A stretch of 64,000 bases of DNA from Candidatus Poribacteria bacterium (lineage in GTDB: Bacteria > Poribacteria > WGA-4E > WGA-3G). Under the pieces are notes generated by a model. It did not search any database, was not told the DNA's origin, and saw only the letters and a list, made by a program, of their open reading frames with translations. The DNA is taken from assembly GCA_022821725.1 (NCBI GenBank), contig JAJEDB010000091.1, positions 1 through 64,000 of the forward strand, in the 5' to 3' direction. Numbering within the stretch: the stretch's first letter is position 1; each line of letters begins with the position of its first letter. Below, piece by piece: positions 7,767 to 16,201 of this stretch. Made by a program: the position numbers and the translations under genes.

Positions 7767-8675
7767 TTATAGCAGGTCTCTCAATGCGGATTCAAGCGTT
7801 CGGTGGTGAAATTCGTAGCCGCTGACTTCCGTTTTCTCTGGAAGGACATTCTGACTCAACACAACAAAATCCGCAAATTCTCCCATCAGTAACCGCAAGC
7901 CGAACGTCGGGACGGGAAACAGGGTGGGCCGCCGTAGCACACTACCGAGCGTCTTCGTGAATTCCACATTTCTGACAGGGACAGGTGCCGTCGCGTTCAG
8001 GGGACCACGAATCTCTGCATTCTCTAAAGCGTGTGTCACAATACCAACCACATCGTCGACATGAATCCAAGACATCCATTGCTGCCCGCTGCCAAGTATG
8101 CCACCAATTCCCATTTTAAAAGGTGGGAGAACCTGTGTTAACAACCCACCGCCTAATCCAAGCACAAGCCCAATACGGACTATGACCACCCGAATCCCAA
8201 ACGCATCCGCTTTCTGTGCCTCTGTCTCCCATTCTTGACAGACTTTGGCGAGAAAGTCGGTCCCGGCGGGTGACACCTCCGTAAAATGCTCATCGCCACT
8301 ATCACCATAGTATCCGATTGCGGAAGCACAGACGAGCACATCGGGTTTTGTGGGCAACCCGTCAAACGATTCAACGAGGTTTCGGGTCGAGAGAATTCGG
8401 CTATCCCGTATCCGTCGTTTTTTTTCGGCGTTCCATCTACCGGCGATGGTTTCACCCGCCAGATGAACAACCGCTTTCACGTCTGATGTGGCTTCTGAAG
8501 GGAGTTTTTCGGTTTCAGGATTCCAACCGTAAACCGCTCTTGCGGACTTCAATTTCGTTTCTGCGCGTGTCGGATTGCGAGATAACACATGCACAGTATC
8601 ACCCTGTTCGTGAAGGGCAGCGCAAACTCGGCTCCCAATGAATCCGGTACCACCGGAGACCAGTACATTTGCCAT
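7767..8675 (-). CDS. TIGR01777-family NAD(P)-dependent epimerase (SulA/YfcH-like)
   Basis: 302 residues. The N-terminus NVLVSGGTGFIGSRVCAAL is a GxxGxxG Rossmann motif of extended short-chain dehydrogenases. SAIGYYGDSGD carries the YxxxD variant typical of TIGR01777 proteins, and WMSWIHVDDVV and GPLNATAPVPVRN are further family landmarks. The C-terminal DUF1731-like segment (LLMGEFADFVVLSQNVLPEK) is complete. Biochemical role of the family is poorly defined. It lies 18 bases downstream of the HAD hydrolase and 22 bases upstream of the aminotransferase on the same strand, so a three-gene operon is likely. SD GGAGAAA precedes ATG. Confidence 0.92.
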   Translation of the reverse strand: MANVLVSGGTGFIGSRVCAALHEQGDTVHVLSRNPTRAETKLKSARAVYGWNPETEKLPSEATSDVKAVVHLAGETIAGRWNAEKKRRIRDSRILSTRNLVESFDGLPTKPDVLVCASAIGYYGDSGDEHFTEVSPAGTDFLAKVCQEWETEAQKADAFGIRVVIVRIGLVLGLGGGLLTQVLPPFKMGIGGILGSGQQWMSWIHVDDVVGIVTHALENAEIRGPLNATAPVPVRNVEFTKTLGSVLRRPTLFPVPTFGLRLLMGEFADFVVLSQNVLPEKTEVSGYEFHHRTLESALRDLL

Positions 8676-8693
8676 TTTTTCTCCTTGCGTTTC

Positions 8694-9425
8694 CTATTTT
8701 GACAATTCAGTGATAACGGTCTCTAATTTCCGATAGTCGTCGACAACAGCATCGCTCAGCGTGTCGTCTCCTTCTCCTTTGTTGAAGCCTGCGAAACGAA
8801 TCGCTTTCATCCCCGCATTTTTCGCGCCGACAATATCCGTTCGGAAAATATCGCCGACGTGCACCGCTGTCGCGGGTTCAGCGTTCAGTTGTGCTAACGT
8901 TGAATGGAATTGCACCACTTGAGGTTTTGTATAGTCCGTTTCGTCGGAGAATGTGAAAGCTGTAAAGTATTGTAAGATGCCGTCCCGCGCCATCAGTTTT
9001 CGAGCAAAACTGCCGGGCGTTAGTGCCGAATCTGATATGATTCCAAGTGGATAATTTTCACTCAACCGAGAAATGACGGGTTTGAGGTGTGGCATCATAA
9101 TCGGCGGGGCTTCCAAGAAAGCTGCGCCAAGACACGCAATTAACTGGTCAAAGTCTTCCGCCTCCAGCTGAAGGTGAAGTACCTCAGCAAATCGATGCAT
9201 GCACCGCTTCACTGAGATCCCCTTATGTTGATGCCATAGGGATGCCACCAAATTGTATGCCTCTTCAAGTCCGAATTCCACGTCCTCCAATGTGCAAGTA
9301 TAGTCGCGGCTGCCAAGATACGTATGACAGTGCTTGACACGTATCGCCTGACGCTTTTGCCAGTTGATATCGGAATCTGCATAAAGGGTTTGCCAAAAAT
9401 CGAATGTAATAGCCTTAAGCATCAA
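8694..9425 (-). CDS. HAD-superfamily hydrolase
   Basis: 243 residues. Motif I is present but altered: AITFDFWQTLY, where the usual DxDxT second Asp is replaced by Trp-Gln (DFWQT). This is a known variant of HAD subfamily IA proteins. Motif II is GIISDSALTPG, and motif III/IV is ETDYTKPQ followed by HVGDIFRTDIVGAKNAGM. A helical cap domain lies between residues 20 and 110. Substrate unknown, typically a phosphorylated metabolite. First gene of the probable minus-strand operon running to 6374. Confidence 0.88.
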   Translation of the reverse strand: MMLKAITFDFWQTLYADSDINWQKRQAIRVKHCHTYLGSRDYTCTLEDVEFGLEEAYNLVASLWHQHKGISVKRCMHRFAEVLHLQLEAEDFDQLIACLGAAFLEAPPIMMPHLKPVISRLSENYPLGIISDSALTPGSFARKLMARDGILQYFTAFTFSDETDYTKPQVVQFHSTLAQLNAEPATAVHVGDIFRTDIVGAKNAGMKAIRFAGFNKGEGDDTLSDAVVDDYRKLETVITELSK

Positions 9426-9581
9426 TTGTTTCCATTTCTAATTTGTGTTTCCAGTTCACGGTAGAAGCGACTCATATATTACAAAGCATAATTCCATTTT
9501 ACCCGATTTAGTCGAAAAAATCAAGAGAGAATAACGCCGTGTCTAATCGCGATCAAAAATAAAAAAAGTAGTCCAAAGTGT

Positions 9582-9677
9582 GTAGTCCGTAGCGTAGTGG
9601 AGGGGTATTTCTTCAGGTATAAGAAAACCATATTGAGGTCCAAACGCCCGTTGTGTAACCGCAAGGAATAATGAAAG
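9582..9677 (+). repeat. Dispersed intergenic repeat, copy 1 (GTAGTCCGTA...CCGCAAGGAATAAT)
   Basis: The block starts GTAGTCCGTAGCGTAGTGG and ends with CCGCAAGGAATAATGAAA. A second, shortened copy lies at 57260-57345, with the same start and the same end but a diverged middle. The end CCGCAAGGA also occurs at 15696-15704 before a lipoprotein gene, where it doubles as the SD. Confidence 0.6.
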
Positions 9678-9690
9678 AATCAAAATAGAC

Positions 9691-9719
9691 TTGCAATTTC
9701 CTTTCAAAAGTGATACCAT
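9691..9719 (+). promoter_or_regulatory. Putative promoter of the kinase gene
   Basis: TTGCAA (9691-9696), 17-bp spacer, TACCAT (9714-9719); a weaker match than the other promoters here, about 64 bases upstream of the TTG start. Confidence 0.4.
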
Positions 9720-9782
9720 AATTATAGGTAGACAATCAATAGGCAAATAGGTTGTGTCCGATGTGTAGGGAGGAATACGAAG

Positions 9783-11273
9783 TTGCGGTTGAATCGTCGA
9801 ATTATCCCTGGGTATACGACCACCCGTTTAATACTCGTTTACTTCATCGTCGGATTAGGCACACTAATATTTGGGTTCTTCCATTATACCCAACAGATTT
9901 CTCGACTGAACACGGATATAGAAGCCCAAATAGACCTTTTCGCGGATCTCGCAGCGGAACTCCCGGGCGTGGAAAACCGAGGGTTGCAACAGAAGTTAAT
10001 TACGATCGTCAAAAAGTCATTCGCTCAGGACAGAGCACGCACATTCTCGTTTATCATCACCGATGCACAGGAAAACGTCTTAATTACGCGAGGCGTTGAC
10101 CTACAATTAGACGCAAAAATCGACAGTTTGGATATCAAGGTAAACGAAAGTGAGGATATCTCGTTAACACAAGATGAGCGCGCTTTACTACAGTCAACAT
10201 TAGCGCGCATGAAAAAAAAGCATCTACCTCGTGAAATACATATGCTCCTTGAAGACAGGAAGTTAAAGGGGTATATTTACTATGGCGATGCCGCACCCAG
10301 TGAAATGGTACATCTGCCTTTTGTGATAACTGATACCATTGGCACACCGCAGAAATGGCAGATATGGGGCGATGTTATTACTGCGGATCAGGCAACTGCG
10401 GAGGAACAGGAACGAGCGAAAATTTTTATTCAGAATGCACCAGCATCCTCTGTAATTGAAACGACACCCCAATGGCACAAGGGCTACTTTTATTACGAGA
10501 GTAAGCCATACTATGGATTAGTCGTGCCTCTCATAGCACCGGTGGTTCTGTTCGCATTTGGAACTGTCTGTTTCCTCGTCTATCAGCGGATAAAGTCTTA
10601 TGAACACTCGGCAATTTGGGGAGGCTTAGCCAAAGAGACCGCACATCAACTCGGAACACCTATCTCGTCGCTGTTGGCGTGGACAGAACTGCTGCATGAA
10701 CGCGGTAAGGAGAAAGAGGACCCAGCACTCGCTGAACTCTCCGAAAGCATGAGGAACGATCTGGAGCGTTTGCAGAAGACAACGGCGCGCTTCGGTATGA
10801 TTGGCACGCAGCCCCCTCTTACCGAAGTGAATACGGATGAAGTATTTGAAGAAGTCCGAGCATATTTTGAAAAACGGCTGCCACATATTAGTCGACGCGT
10901 TGAAATCCGATTGAAATTGCATAAAATACCGCCTATACTCGCAAACGCGCAATTACTGCACTGGGTATTTGAAAACTTAATTCGTAATTCGTTGGATGCA
11001 ATGGACAAGACGGATGGGTGGATCCAGATTGAACCAAGGCATGACAAACGACGCGGCGATATTGTTATCCGATATGCGGACAATGGAAGCGGAATCACTC
11101 GCGAAAATCAGCAAAAGATCTTTGAACCGGGGATGTCTACTAAGGCACACGGGTGGGGACTTGGGTTAACAGTCGTTCAACGGATCATCCGTGAGTACCA
11201 TCACGGAAGCATCCGCATGGTTAAAACGAGTCCTGACGGAACAACTTTTGAAATTCGACTGCCAGTCGCGTAA
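9783..11273 (+). CDS. Membrane sensor histidine kinase
   Basis: 496 residues. The start is TTG at 9783, chosen because GGGAGGA lies about nine bases before it and no ATG follows before the first membrane segment. Membrane helices are at about 15-34 and 246-267, bracketing a roughly 210-residue extracytoplasmic sensor domain. The H-box is LAKETAHQLGTPISS with H288, then the N-box ENLIRNSLDAMD, the G1 box DNGSG and the G2 box GWGLGL of the HATPase domain. It would autophosphorylate on H288 and pass phosphate to a regulator. The PorX-like regulator at 11402 is the obvious partner. The ligand is unknown; no PAS or HAMP domain is obvious. Confidence 0.93.
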   Translation: MRLNRRIIPGYTTTRLILVYFIVGLGTLIFGFFHYTQQISRLNTDIEAQIDLFADLAAELPGVENRGLQQKLITIVKKSFAQDRARTFSFIITDAQENVLITRGVDLQLDAKIDSLDIKVNESEDISLTQDERALLQSTLARMKKKHLPREIHMLLEDRKLKGYIYYGDAAPSEMVHLPFVITDTIGTPQKWQIWGDVITADQATAEEQERAKIFIQNAPASSVIETTPQWHKGYFYYESKPYYGLVVPLIAPVVLFAFGTVCFLVYQRIKSYEHSAIWGGLAKETAHQLGTPISSLLAWTELLHERGKEKEDPALAELSESMRNDLERLQKTTARFGMIGTQPPLTEVNTDEVFEEVRAYFEKRLPHISRRVEIRLKLHKIPPILANAQLLHWVFENLIRNSLDAMDKTDGWIQIEPRHDKRRGDIVIRYADNGSGITRENQQKIFEPGMSTKAHGWGLGLTVVQRIIREYHHGSIRMVKTSPDGTTFEIRLPVA

Positions 11274-11401
11274 CCCACATTAACGGACGGTATAGGCAAA
11301 ATGATTGCCTGGGCATTTTCCCTACTGCCGCCGAGGTGAAAACGTTCACTCTCATTAATTGGGCACCGGACCGCACCTGAGCAGATTTTGAAAACTTACG
11401 T

Positions 11402-12970
11402 ATGTCACAAACACACCAAATCTTATGGATTGATGATGAAATAGAAGCGTTGCAACCGCATATTCTTGTGCTACGCGACCGAGGCTACGCAGTCACGCCC
11501 GTGACAAATGGCGAAGACGGCATCGCGCTTTTAGCGCGCGGTGATACGCAGTACAGTGCTATCCTACTTGACCAGGTGATGCCCGGTAAAGATGGAATGG
11601 CAACGCTCGATGCAATTCGCACCATCAATACACAAATCCCAGTTATCCTCGTCACCCAGTCCAGTGATGAACAATTCATTGAGGTCGCTCTTGGCAAGCA
11701 GGTAACCGATTTCTTGGTAAAACCGATCGGTGTAGCCCAGATCGTCTCAACACTGAAGCGCGTCCTCGATCAGCCGCAGATAGTCATAGATCAGATTCCG
11801 AGTCGCTACACCAGTGATTTCAACGCTATTCGAGCAATGAAGGATTCGTCCCCGAATTGGCAAGACTGGATCAATATCTATGTGAAATTATTACAATGGG
11901 ATCTGGTGTCTGAGAAATTAGCCGAGGGGGGATTAGAGGAAACACATCTCGCACAGAAGAAAGAGTGCAATACCGAATTCTCTGACTTTGTCGCAACACA
12001 TTACCCTGAGTGGGTTGCGGGGAGTTCTGACGCACCGCCCTTATCGGTCAACGTTCTCGATCAGCATGTGATCCCTCAACTTCAAGCTGGAAAATCTGTT
12101 TATTTTATTGTGGTTGACTGCTTCCGCTTAGACCATTGGCTGGCAGTTGAATCACTGTTGTACCCTTATTTCTCTATCGAACGTCAATATAGTTTTTCAA
12201 TCCTACCGAGTGCGACAATGTACGCACGAAATGCCCTCTTCAGCGGCTTGTTTCCAATAGAGATTGCCGAACGCTATCCACAATACTGGCAGGAAGAATC
12301 TGATGGGGACACAAGTACAAACCGCTACGAACGCCAGCTCCTCGAAGCACATCTGAAGCGCAGAGGTATCAAACTGAAGCCCGGCGTCCAGTACTTCAAG
12401 ATTTTTGATACTCGCGGGGGCAACACCTACAAAAAACGGGTTGCCGCGAACACGCGCGTGAGCCTCTCAGCACTGGTCGTCAATTTCATTGATATCTTGA
12501 CCCATCAGCGCTCACAATCCGATGTCCTACAACAGCTTGCGCCTGATGAATCCGCTTTTCGGGCTTTGGCACGCTCGTGGTTCTCGCATTCGGTATTTTT
12601 CGATATTTTACGCATTATTGCAGCACAAAACGCAACTGTAGTCCTCACCAGTGATCACGGCTCTGTCTTCTGTAACAGAGCAACCCGCGCTTACGGTAAT
12701 CGTGATACGACCACCAGCCTCCGATTTAAAATCGGCTCTAACTTGGGATGCGAAGAACGTGAGGCGGTGTATCTCCGAAACCCAAAGGAGTATCGACTAC
12801 CGGCGGAAAATGCAAGCAAGGACTACATTCTCGCGAAAGACGATTATTATTTCGTCTATCCGAACGATTTTTATAAGTATAAACGGCAGTTTCAAGGAGG
12901 GTTCCAGCACGGCGGTATTTCGATGGGTGAACTCATAACGCCTGTCGTAACACTAACACCGCGGCTGTAA
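11402..12970 (+). CDS. PorX-like response regulator with PglZ (alkaline-phosphatase-fold) output domain
   Basis: 522 residues. Residues 1-125 are a receiver domain with acidic pocket D11/D12, phospho-acceptor D57 (LLDQVMPGKDG) and K107 (FLVKPIG). The rest matches PorX of the type 9 secretion regulatory pair. It carries a helical linker and then a PglZ domain with metal ligand D239 (VVDCFRLDHW), probable nucleophile T272 (LPSATMYARNALFSG) and the metal site TSDHGS. PorX proteins are known phosphodiesterases that control gene expression and secretion through a zinc-dependent PglZ domain rather than a DNA-binding domain. All key residues are kept. The kinase gene at 9783 ends 128 bases upstream. 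No type 9 secretion genes are in the window. Confidence 0.9.
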   Translation: MSQTHQILWIDDEIEALQPHILVLRDRGYAVTPVTNGEDGIALLARGDTQYSAILLDQVMPGKDGMATLDAIRTINTQIPVILVTQSSDEQFIEVALGKQVTDFLVKPIGVAQIVSTLKRVLDQPQIVIDQIPSRYTSDFNAIRAMKDSSPNWQDWINIYVKLLQWDLVSEKLAEGGLEETHLAQKKECNTEFSDFVATHYPEWVAGSSDAPPLSVNVLDQHVIPQLQAGKSVYFIVVDCFRLDHWLAVESLLYPYFSIERQYSFSILPSATMYARNALFSGLFPIEIAERYPQYWQEESDGDTSTNRYERQLLEAHLKRRGIKLKPGVQYFKIFDTRGGNTYKKRVAANTRVSLSALVVNFIDILTHQRSQSDVLQQLAPDESAFRALARSWFSHSVFFDILRIIAAQNATVVLTSDHGSVFCNRATRAYGNRDTTTSLRFKIGSNLGCEEREAVYLRNPKEYRLPAENASKDYILAKDDYYFVYPNDFYKYKRQFQGGFQHGGISMGELITPVVTLTPRL

Positions 12971-13009
12971 AGCGCAGCTTGCAAGTCCAGATGAAATAGA
13001 GAATTCTTC

Positions 13010-13034
13010 TGTAGAAGCGAGCTCTGCTCTCGAT
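13010..13034 (+). repeat. Short palindromic repeat (GTAGGAACGAGC...GCTCGCGAT family), degenerate copy
   Basis: TGTAGAAGCGAGCTCTGCTC followed by TCGAT; aligns with the copies at 36359-36384 and 42945-42970. The core CGAGC/GCTCG forms a small hairpin. Confidence 0.5.
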
Positions 13035-13157
13035 TTGAAAAAAGGTACGGTAGGAGGTAATAGTCAAGGCATCCACACCCTCACAACTGCTGTGTGATCG
13101 AACTTCTCTAAGAATATTATAGCATAAATCAACAATAGATATATGCTATAGAAACAA

Positions 13158-13220
13158 AAAGGAGGGGGAAACCTTCCGTCCCTACCTAAAGATAGCGGGC
13201 TCAGGTTTCTCGAGTATTTA
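13158..13220 (+). promoter_or_regulatory. Non-contiguous ribosome-binding site: SD and start separated by a hairpin
   Basis: AAAGGAGG at 13158-13165 is 55 bases from the rng ATG, too far to act directly. The bases between can fold: GGGAAACCT (13166-13174) pairs with AGGTTTCTC (13203-13211), nine pairs with one G-U. Folding leaves exactly nine bases (13212-13220) between the SD and ATG 13221, a normal spacing. There is no other SD in front of the gene. Confidence 0.45.
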
Positions 13221-14801
13221 ATGGAAAAGGAGATACTTATTTCTGATGATGAGTATGAAACGCGCTGTGCGGTACTTGAGGAGGGAGTGCTGAATGAAAT
13301 TTACATTGAACGGAAAGCAGCAACGCAAACATTGGGGAACCTCTACAAAGGACGCGTTGAGAACGTACTACCCGGAATGCAAGTAGCATTCGTTGATATT
13401 GGATTGGAACGGCATGCCTTTCTACATATTTCTGACCTCAAATATGAGCATGCTGACGAAGATGAAGACGAAAATGGGAAACGCAACGGAGACCGAAAAT
13501 CCAGCAAAAACACCGCAGTATTGGACCTGAAGGGAAAGCAAACCAAACAGACGCGCGGTGGACGCGGGTTCCCATTTCTCATAAGTGACCTCATTTCAAA
13601 GAAGCAGGAACTCCTCGTTCAGGTCGGCAAGGAGCCTATCGGCACAAAGGGGGCGCGGGTTACCAGTAACATCACGCTCCCTGGACGTTATGTCGTCTAC
13701 ATGCCCAATTCCTCGAATATCGGGGTATCGCGACGCATTGAGTCTGCTTCTGAAAGAGACAGACTTCGCAGTATGGCAAAGGCAGTGAAAGCCGACGTTG
13801 AAGGCGGATTTATCATCCGTACTGCCGCTGAAGGTTTGAACGAGACCGAGTTCGCAGCCGAAATCCGATACCTTATTGATCAATGGAAACAGGTCTGCGC
13901 CCGCGCAGACAAAAAATCCGCACCCAGTCTCGTCAGTAGAGATCTCAGTTTTACCAACAGGATCGTCCGGGATATGCTCACGAAGGAGGTCAAGCAACTC
14001 CTTATCGATTCAGACGCAGGGTACCAGGAGACGATGGAATACGTCTCCTCTGTCATGCCCGATCTGAAAACGCGCGTCTCGCTCTATCGGGAAGATTCGA
14101 CACTCTTTGACGCTTACGGGGTTGAACGCGCACTCAAGGAAGCCCTCAGCGAGAAAATTTGGCTCAAGTGTGGAGGGCATATTATCATCCAACAGACTGA
14201 AGCCATGGTCTCGATTGATGTTAACACCGGTCGATTCGTTGGAAAGTCTGACCCAGATAACACGATTCTCAGTGCTAATCTTGAGGCTGTTGAGGAAGTC
14301 GTCCGCCAAATTCAATTGCGAGATTTAGGTGGGATTATCGTCGTTGATTTTATTGATATGGAAGAGGCCGCGCACCGGAAACGTGTCTTTAAAATGCTAC
14401 AGGAAGCACTCCGAAAGGACCGTGCCCGCACAAATATCCTTCATTTCTCAGATTTAGGGCTCGTTGAGATGACACGCCAGCGTACCCGTCCAAGCCTCTC
14501 TACCCTACTGATGGAGGAGTGTCCTTACTGCGGTGGACATGGCACGATTCTATCCGTCGAAACCGTTGTCATTCAGCTGCTACGTGCGATAAAGATGGCG
14601 CATAAACAAACGCGGCAGCCCCAATTACGGGTTATCGCGAATGACTATGTCGTCTCGCATATAAAGTCGAAGATGTCGAATAAATTGCGAGAACTCAGGA
14701 AGTCATTAAAGTTAGATCTCATTCTGGAACCTGATGCCGACTTGCACCTTGAAGATTACCGAATCTTTGTCGGGAAAGGTGAAGAGGTGTTTCTCAATTA
14801 A
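13221..14801 (+). CDS. rng: Ribonuclease G / E family endoribonuclease
   Basis: 526 residues, the length of RNase G rather than RNase E with its long scaffold tail. The start MEKEILISDDEYETRCAVLE and the S1 domain (LYKGRVENVLPGMQVAFVDIG) are typical. An acidic and basic insertion (about 72-120) lies within the S1 region. The catalytic metal aspartates are in VSIDVNTGRF and IIVVDFIDM. The zinc-link cysteines are CPYCGG near residue 433. It cleaves single-stranded, 5'-monophosphorylated RNA and matures rRNA. It precedes rplU-rpmA, a neighbourhood seen in many bacteria. The leader may set up a hairpin-bridged ribosome-binding site. Confidence 0.95.
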   Translation: MEKEILISDDEYETRCAVLEEGVLNEIYIERKAATQTLGNLYKGRVENVLPGMQVAFVDIGLERHAFLHISDLKYEHADEDEDENGKRNGDRKSSKNTAVLDLKGKQTKQTRGGRGFPFLISDLISKKQELLVQVGKEPIGTKGARVTSNITLPGRYVVYMPNSSNIGVSRRIESASERDRLRSMAKAVKADVEGGFIIRTAAEGLNETEFAAEIRYLIDQWKQVCARADKKSAPSLVSRDLSFTNRIVRDMLTKEVKQLLIDSDAGYQETMEYVSSVMPDLKTRVSLYREDSTLFDAYGVERALKEALSEKIWLKCGGHIIIQQTEAMVSIDVNTGRFVGKSDPDNTILSANLEAVEEVVRQIQLRDLGGIIVVDFIDMEEAAHRKRVFKMLQEALRKDRARTNILHFSDLGLVEMTRQRTRPSLSTLLMEECPYCGGHGTILSVETVVIQLLRAIKMAHKQTRQPQLRVIANDYVVSHIKSKMSNKLRELRKSLKLDLILEPDADLHLEDYRIFVGKGEEVFLN

Positions 14802-14854
14802 CGCAATCGAATGCACCTTCTAAGGTATGAGTTATAACGAATTGCAGATCTGAA

Positions 14855-14883
14855 TTGACATTGACACGTTTTTAGGGTATAAT
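14855..14883 (+). promoter_or_regulatory. Consensus sigma70 promoter for rplU-rpmA
   Basis: TTGACA (14855-14860), 17-bp spacer, TATAAT (14878-14883): both hexamers are perfect. The leader to rplU is only about 20-25 bases with SD AAGGAG. Confidence 0.85.
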
Positions 14884-14912
14884 TTAATCAGAATTAAAAA
14901 GGAGTTGTAAAA

Positions 14913-15251
14913 ATGTATGCAGTCTTTGCGAGCGGAGGGAAACAGCATCGGGTGGAGGTAGGCAGCCTAATTGATGTTGAAAAACTCGATGCAGCGGTCG
15001 GTGACAGTGTCACCTTCTCATCCGTTCTGGCTGTTGCTGACGATGAAGGTCAGTTACAAGCCGGCTCGCCCTATCTTGACAATACTTCAGTTACAGCCGA
15101 AGTGGTTCAACAGGCACGCGGAAAAAAGATGGTTGTATTCAAATCGAAACGCCGTAAAGGTTACAAACGCAAGTTAGGGCATCGTCAATCATTTACACGC
15201 GTGAAAATTACCGCTATTGGCGCGGTGGAGGAACAATCTGATGGCTCATAA
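14913..15251 (+). CDS. rplU: 50S ribosomal protein L21
   Basis: 112 residues, normal length. It begins [18 protein letters not shown] and carries the L21 signature [20 protein letters not shown] near the end. It binds 23S rRNA in the large subunit. Driven by the consensus promoter at 14855-14883 with SD AAAAGGAG seven bases before ATG. It overlaps rpmA by 11 bases, which suggests coupled translation of the two ribosomal proteins. Confidence 0.98.
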   Translation: MYAVFASGGKQHRVEVGSLIDVEKLDAAVGDSVTFSSVLAVADDEGQLQAGSPYLDNTSVTAEVVQQARGKKMVVFKSKRRKGYKRKLGHRQSFTRVKITAIGAVEEQSDGS

Positions 15252-15507
15252 GAAAGGCGGCGGAAGCACCCGGAACGGACGCGACAGTATCGGAAAACGA
15301 CTCGGTGTCAAAAGATTTTCCGGAAATTATGTCAGTGCGGGGAGCATTCTCACCCGACAGCGTGGAACGCACATCCACCCCGGAAACAACGTTGGGGTCG
15401 GAAAAGACTATACGCTCTTCTCGAAAATTGATGGATATGTATGGTTTGAGCGGAAAGACAAATATCGCCGAAAGGTGAGCGTCTATACAGAGCGTCCTGA
15501 ATTTTAG
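15241..15507 (+). CDS. rpmA: 50S ribosomal protein L27
   Basis: 88 residues from ATG 15241, placed inside the last codons of rplU with GGAGG in the rplU coding sequence as SD. The N-terminus [15 protein letters not shown] reaches the peptidyl-transferase centre; there is no cleavable Firmicutes-type extension. The central [19 protein letters not shown] is the family signature. A strong terminator follows at 15540-15591. Confidence 0.98.
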   Translation: MAHKKGGGSTRNGRDSIGKRLGVKRFSGNYVSAGSILTRQRGTHIHPGNNVGVGKDYTLFSKIDGYVWFERKDKYRRKVSVYTERPEF

Positions 15508-15539
15508 CGGATTTATCCGTCTCAGGAATCAACGACCAG

Positions 15540-15591
15540 AAGCCTCGCCTTAGGGTGTTGCAGTCCGCACCACCCCAAGCGAGGCTTTTTT
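15540..15591 (+). terminator. Rho-independent terminator of rplU-rpmA
   Basis: AAGCCTCGC...GCGAGGCTT long hairpin with an inner GGGTG/CACCC stem, followed by TTTTTT. It is also nearly symmetric on the other strand. Confidence 0.9.
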
Positions 15592-15714
15592 ACTCCAAAG
15601 CCGCGGGGGTGTTTTTTGTGTTGGAGAGAGTACCCACTTATTTTTCGGGCTTTAGTATGAAAAAGGCGTATCAAATTCAAACCCACGATGTTTAACCGCA
15701 AGGAAGACTAAAAG

Positions 15715-16119
15715 ATGAAACGGGCAGTCTGGTTTATAACGCTGATAGTCGTACTCGGGTGTGGTGGACAATTACAGCAACTCGCCCTCGAAACGATGGA
15801 GAACGCTCAGGTCGCTCTGACTTCTGCCAACGCGATGGGGGCACAGGAGGCTGCCGATACGCCGTTACGCACCGCTCAAGAGATGCTCGTCACGGCTGAA
15901 AACGCAATGAGTGCGGGTGATGTAGAGCAGGCGTATCGACTCGCACTCCGCTCATATCTTCACGCGCGAATCGCAACTGAGATCGCCATCGCAATTCGCG
16001 AGGAAGCAAACGTTCAAGAGGTACAAGCGCAGCTCACGCTTACCCAGCAGAACGTCGATGAAGTGCTCCAGAGACTTGAGGCGATGAAAGTTGAACTTGA
16101 AGCCTTAAAGAAATTCTAA
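15715..16119 (+). CDS. Small lipoprotein, DUF4398-like
   Basis: 134 residues. A short signal peptide ends in a lipobox (VVLGC, Cys near residue 16), so the mature protein is lipid-anchored in the envelope. The rest is alpha-helical with alanine-rich repeats (ALTSANAMGAQEAADTPL; AENAMSAGDVEQAYRLA) as in DUF4398 proteins, and ends in a predicted coiled coil. The same helical module occurs in the next gene, which adds an OmpA domain. The two probably form one operon and act together near peptidoglycan. SD GGAAGA lies seven bases before ATG. Confidence 0.85.
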   Translation: MKRAVWFITLIVVLGCGGQLQQLALETMENAQVALTSANAMGAQEAADTPLRTAQEMLVTAENAMSAGDVEQAYRLALRSYLHARIATEIAIAIREEANVQEVQAQLTLTQQNVDEVLQRLEAMKVELEALKKF

Positions 16120-16201
16120 GAGGATCAAGTGTTGTAACTGTAGAACGACTCGATGGATATGCCATCAGGAATCTTAGGTGTACGCGACACGAGGGAAACC
16201 G

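Larger units (their letters stand above)
9426..9782. other. Intergenic region between divergent genes with promoter and a dispersed repeat
   Basis: 357 bases between the HAD gene and the kinase. It contains a copy of a dispersed repeat (9582-9677) and the kinase promoter (9691-9719). A short minus-strand reading frame at 9543-9746 has no SD and no protein-like character. Nothing else was recognised. Confidence 0.6.

Noticed and set aside
9543..9746. Minus-strand frame of 67 residues before the kinase gene
   Set aside because: No SD, unusual composition, overlaps a dispersed repeat; treated as a shadow.
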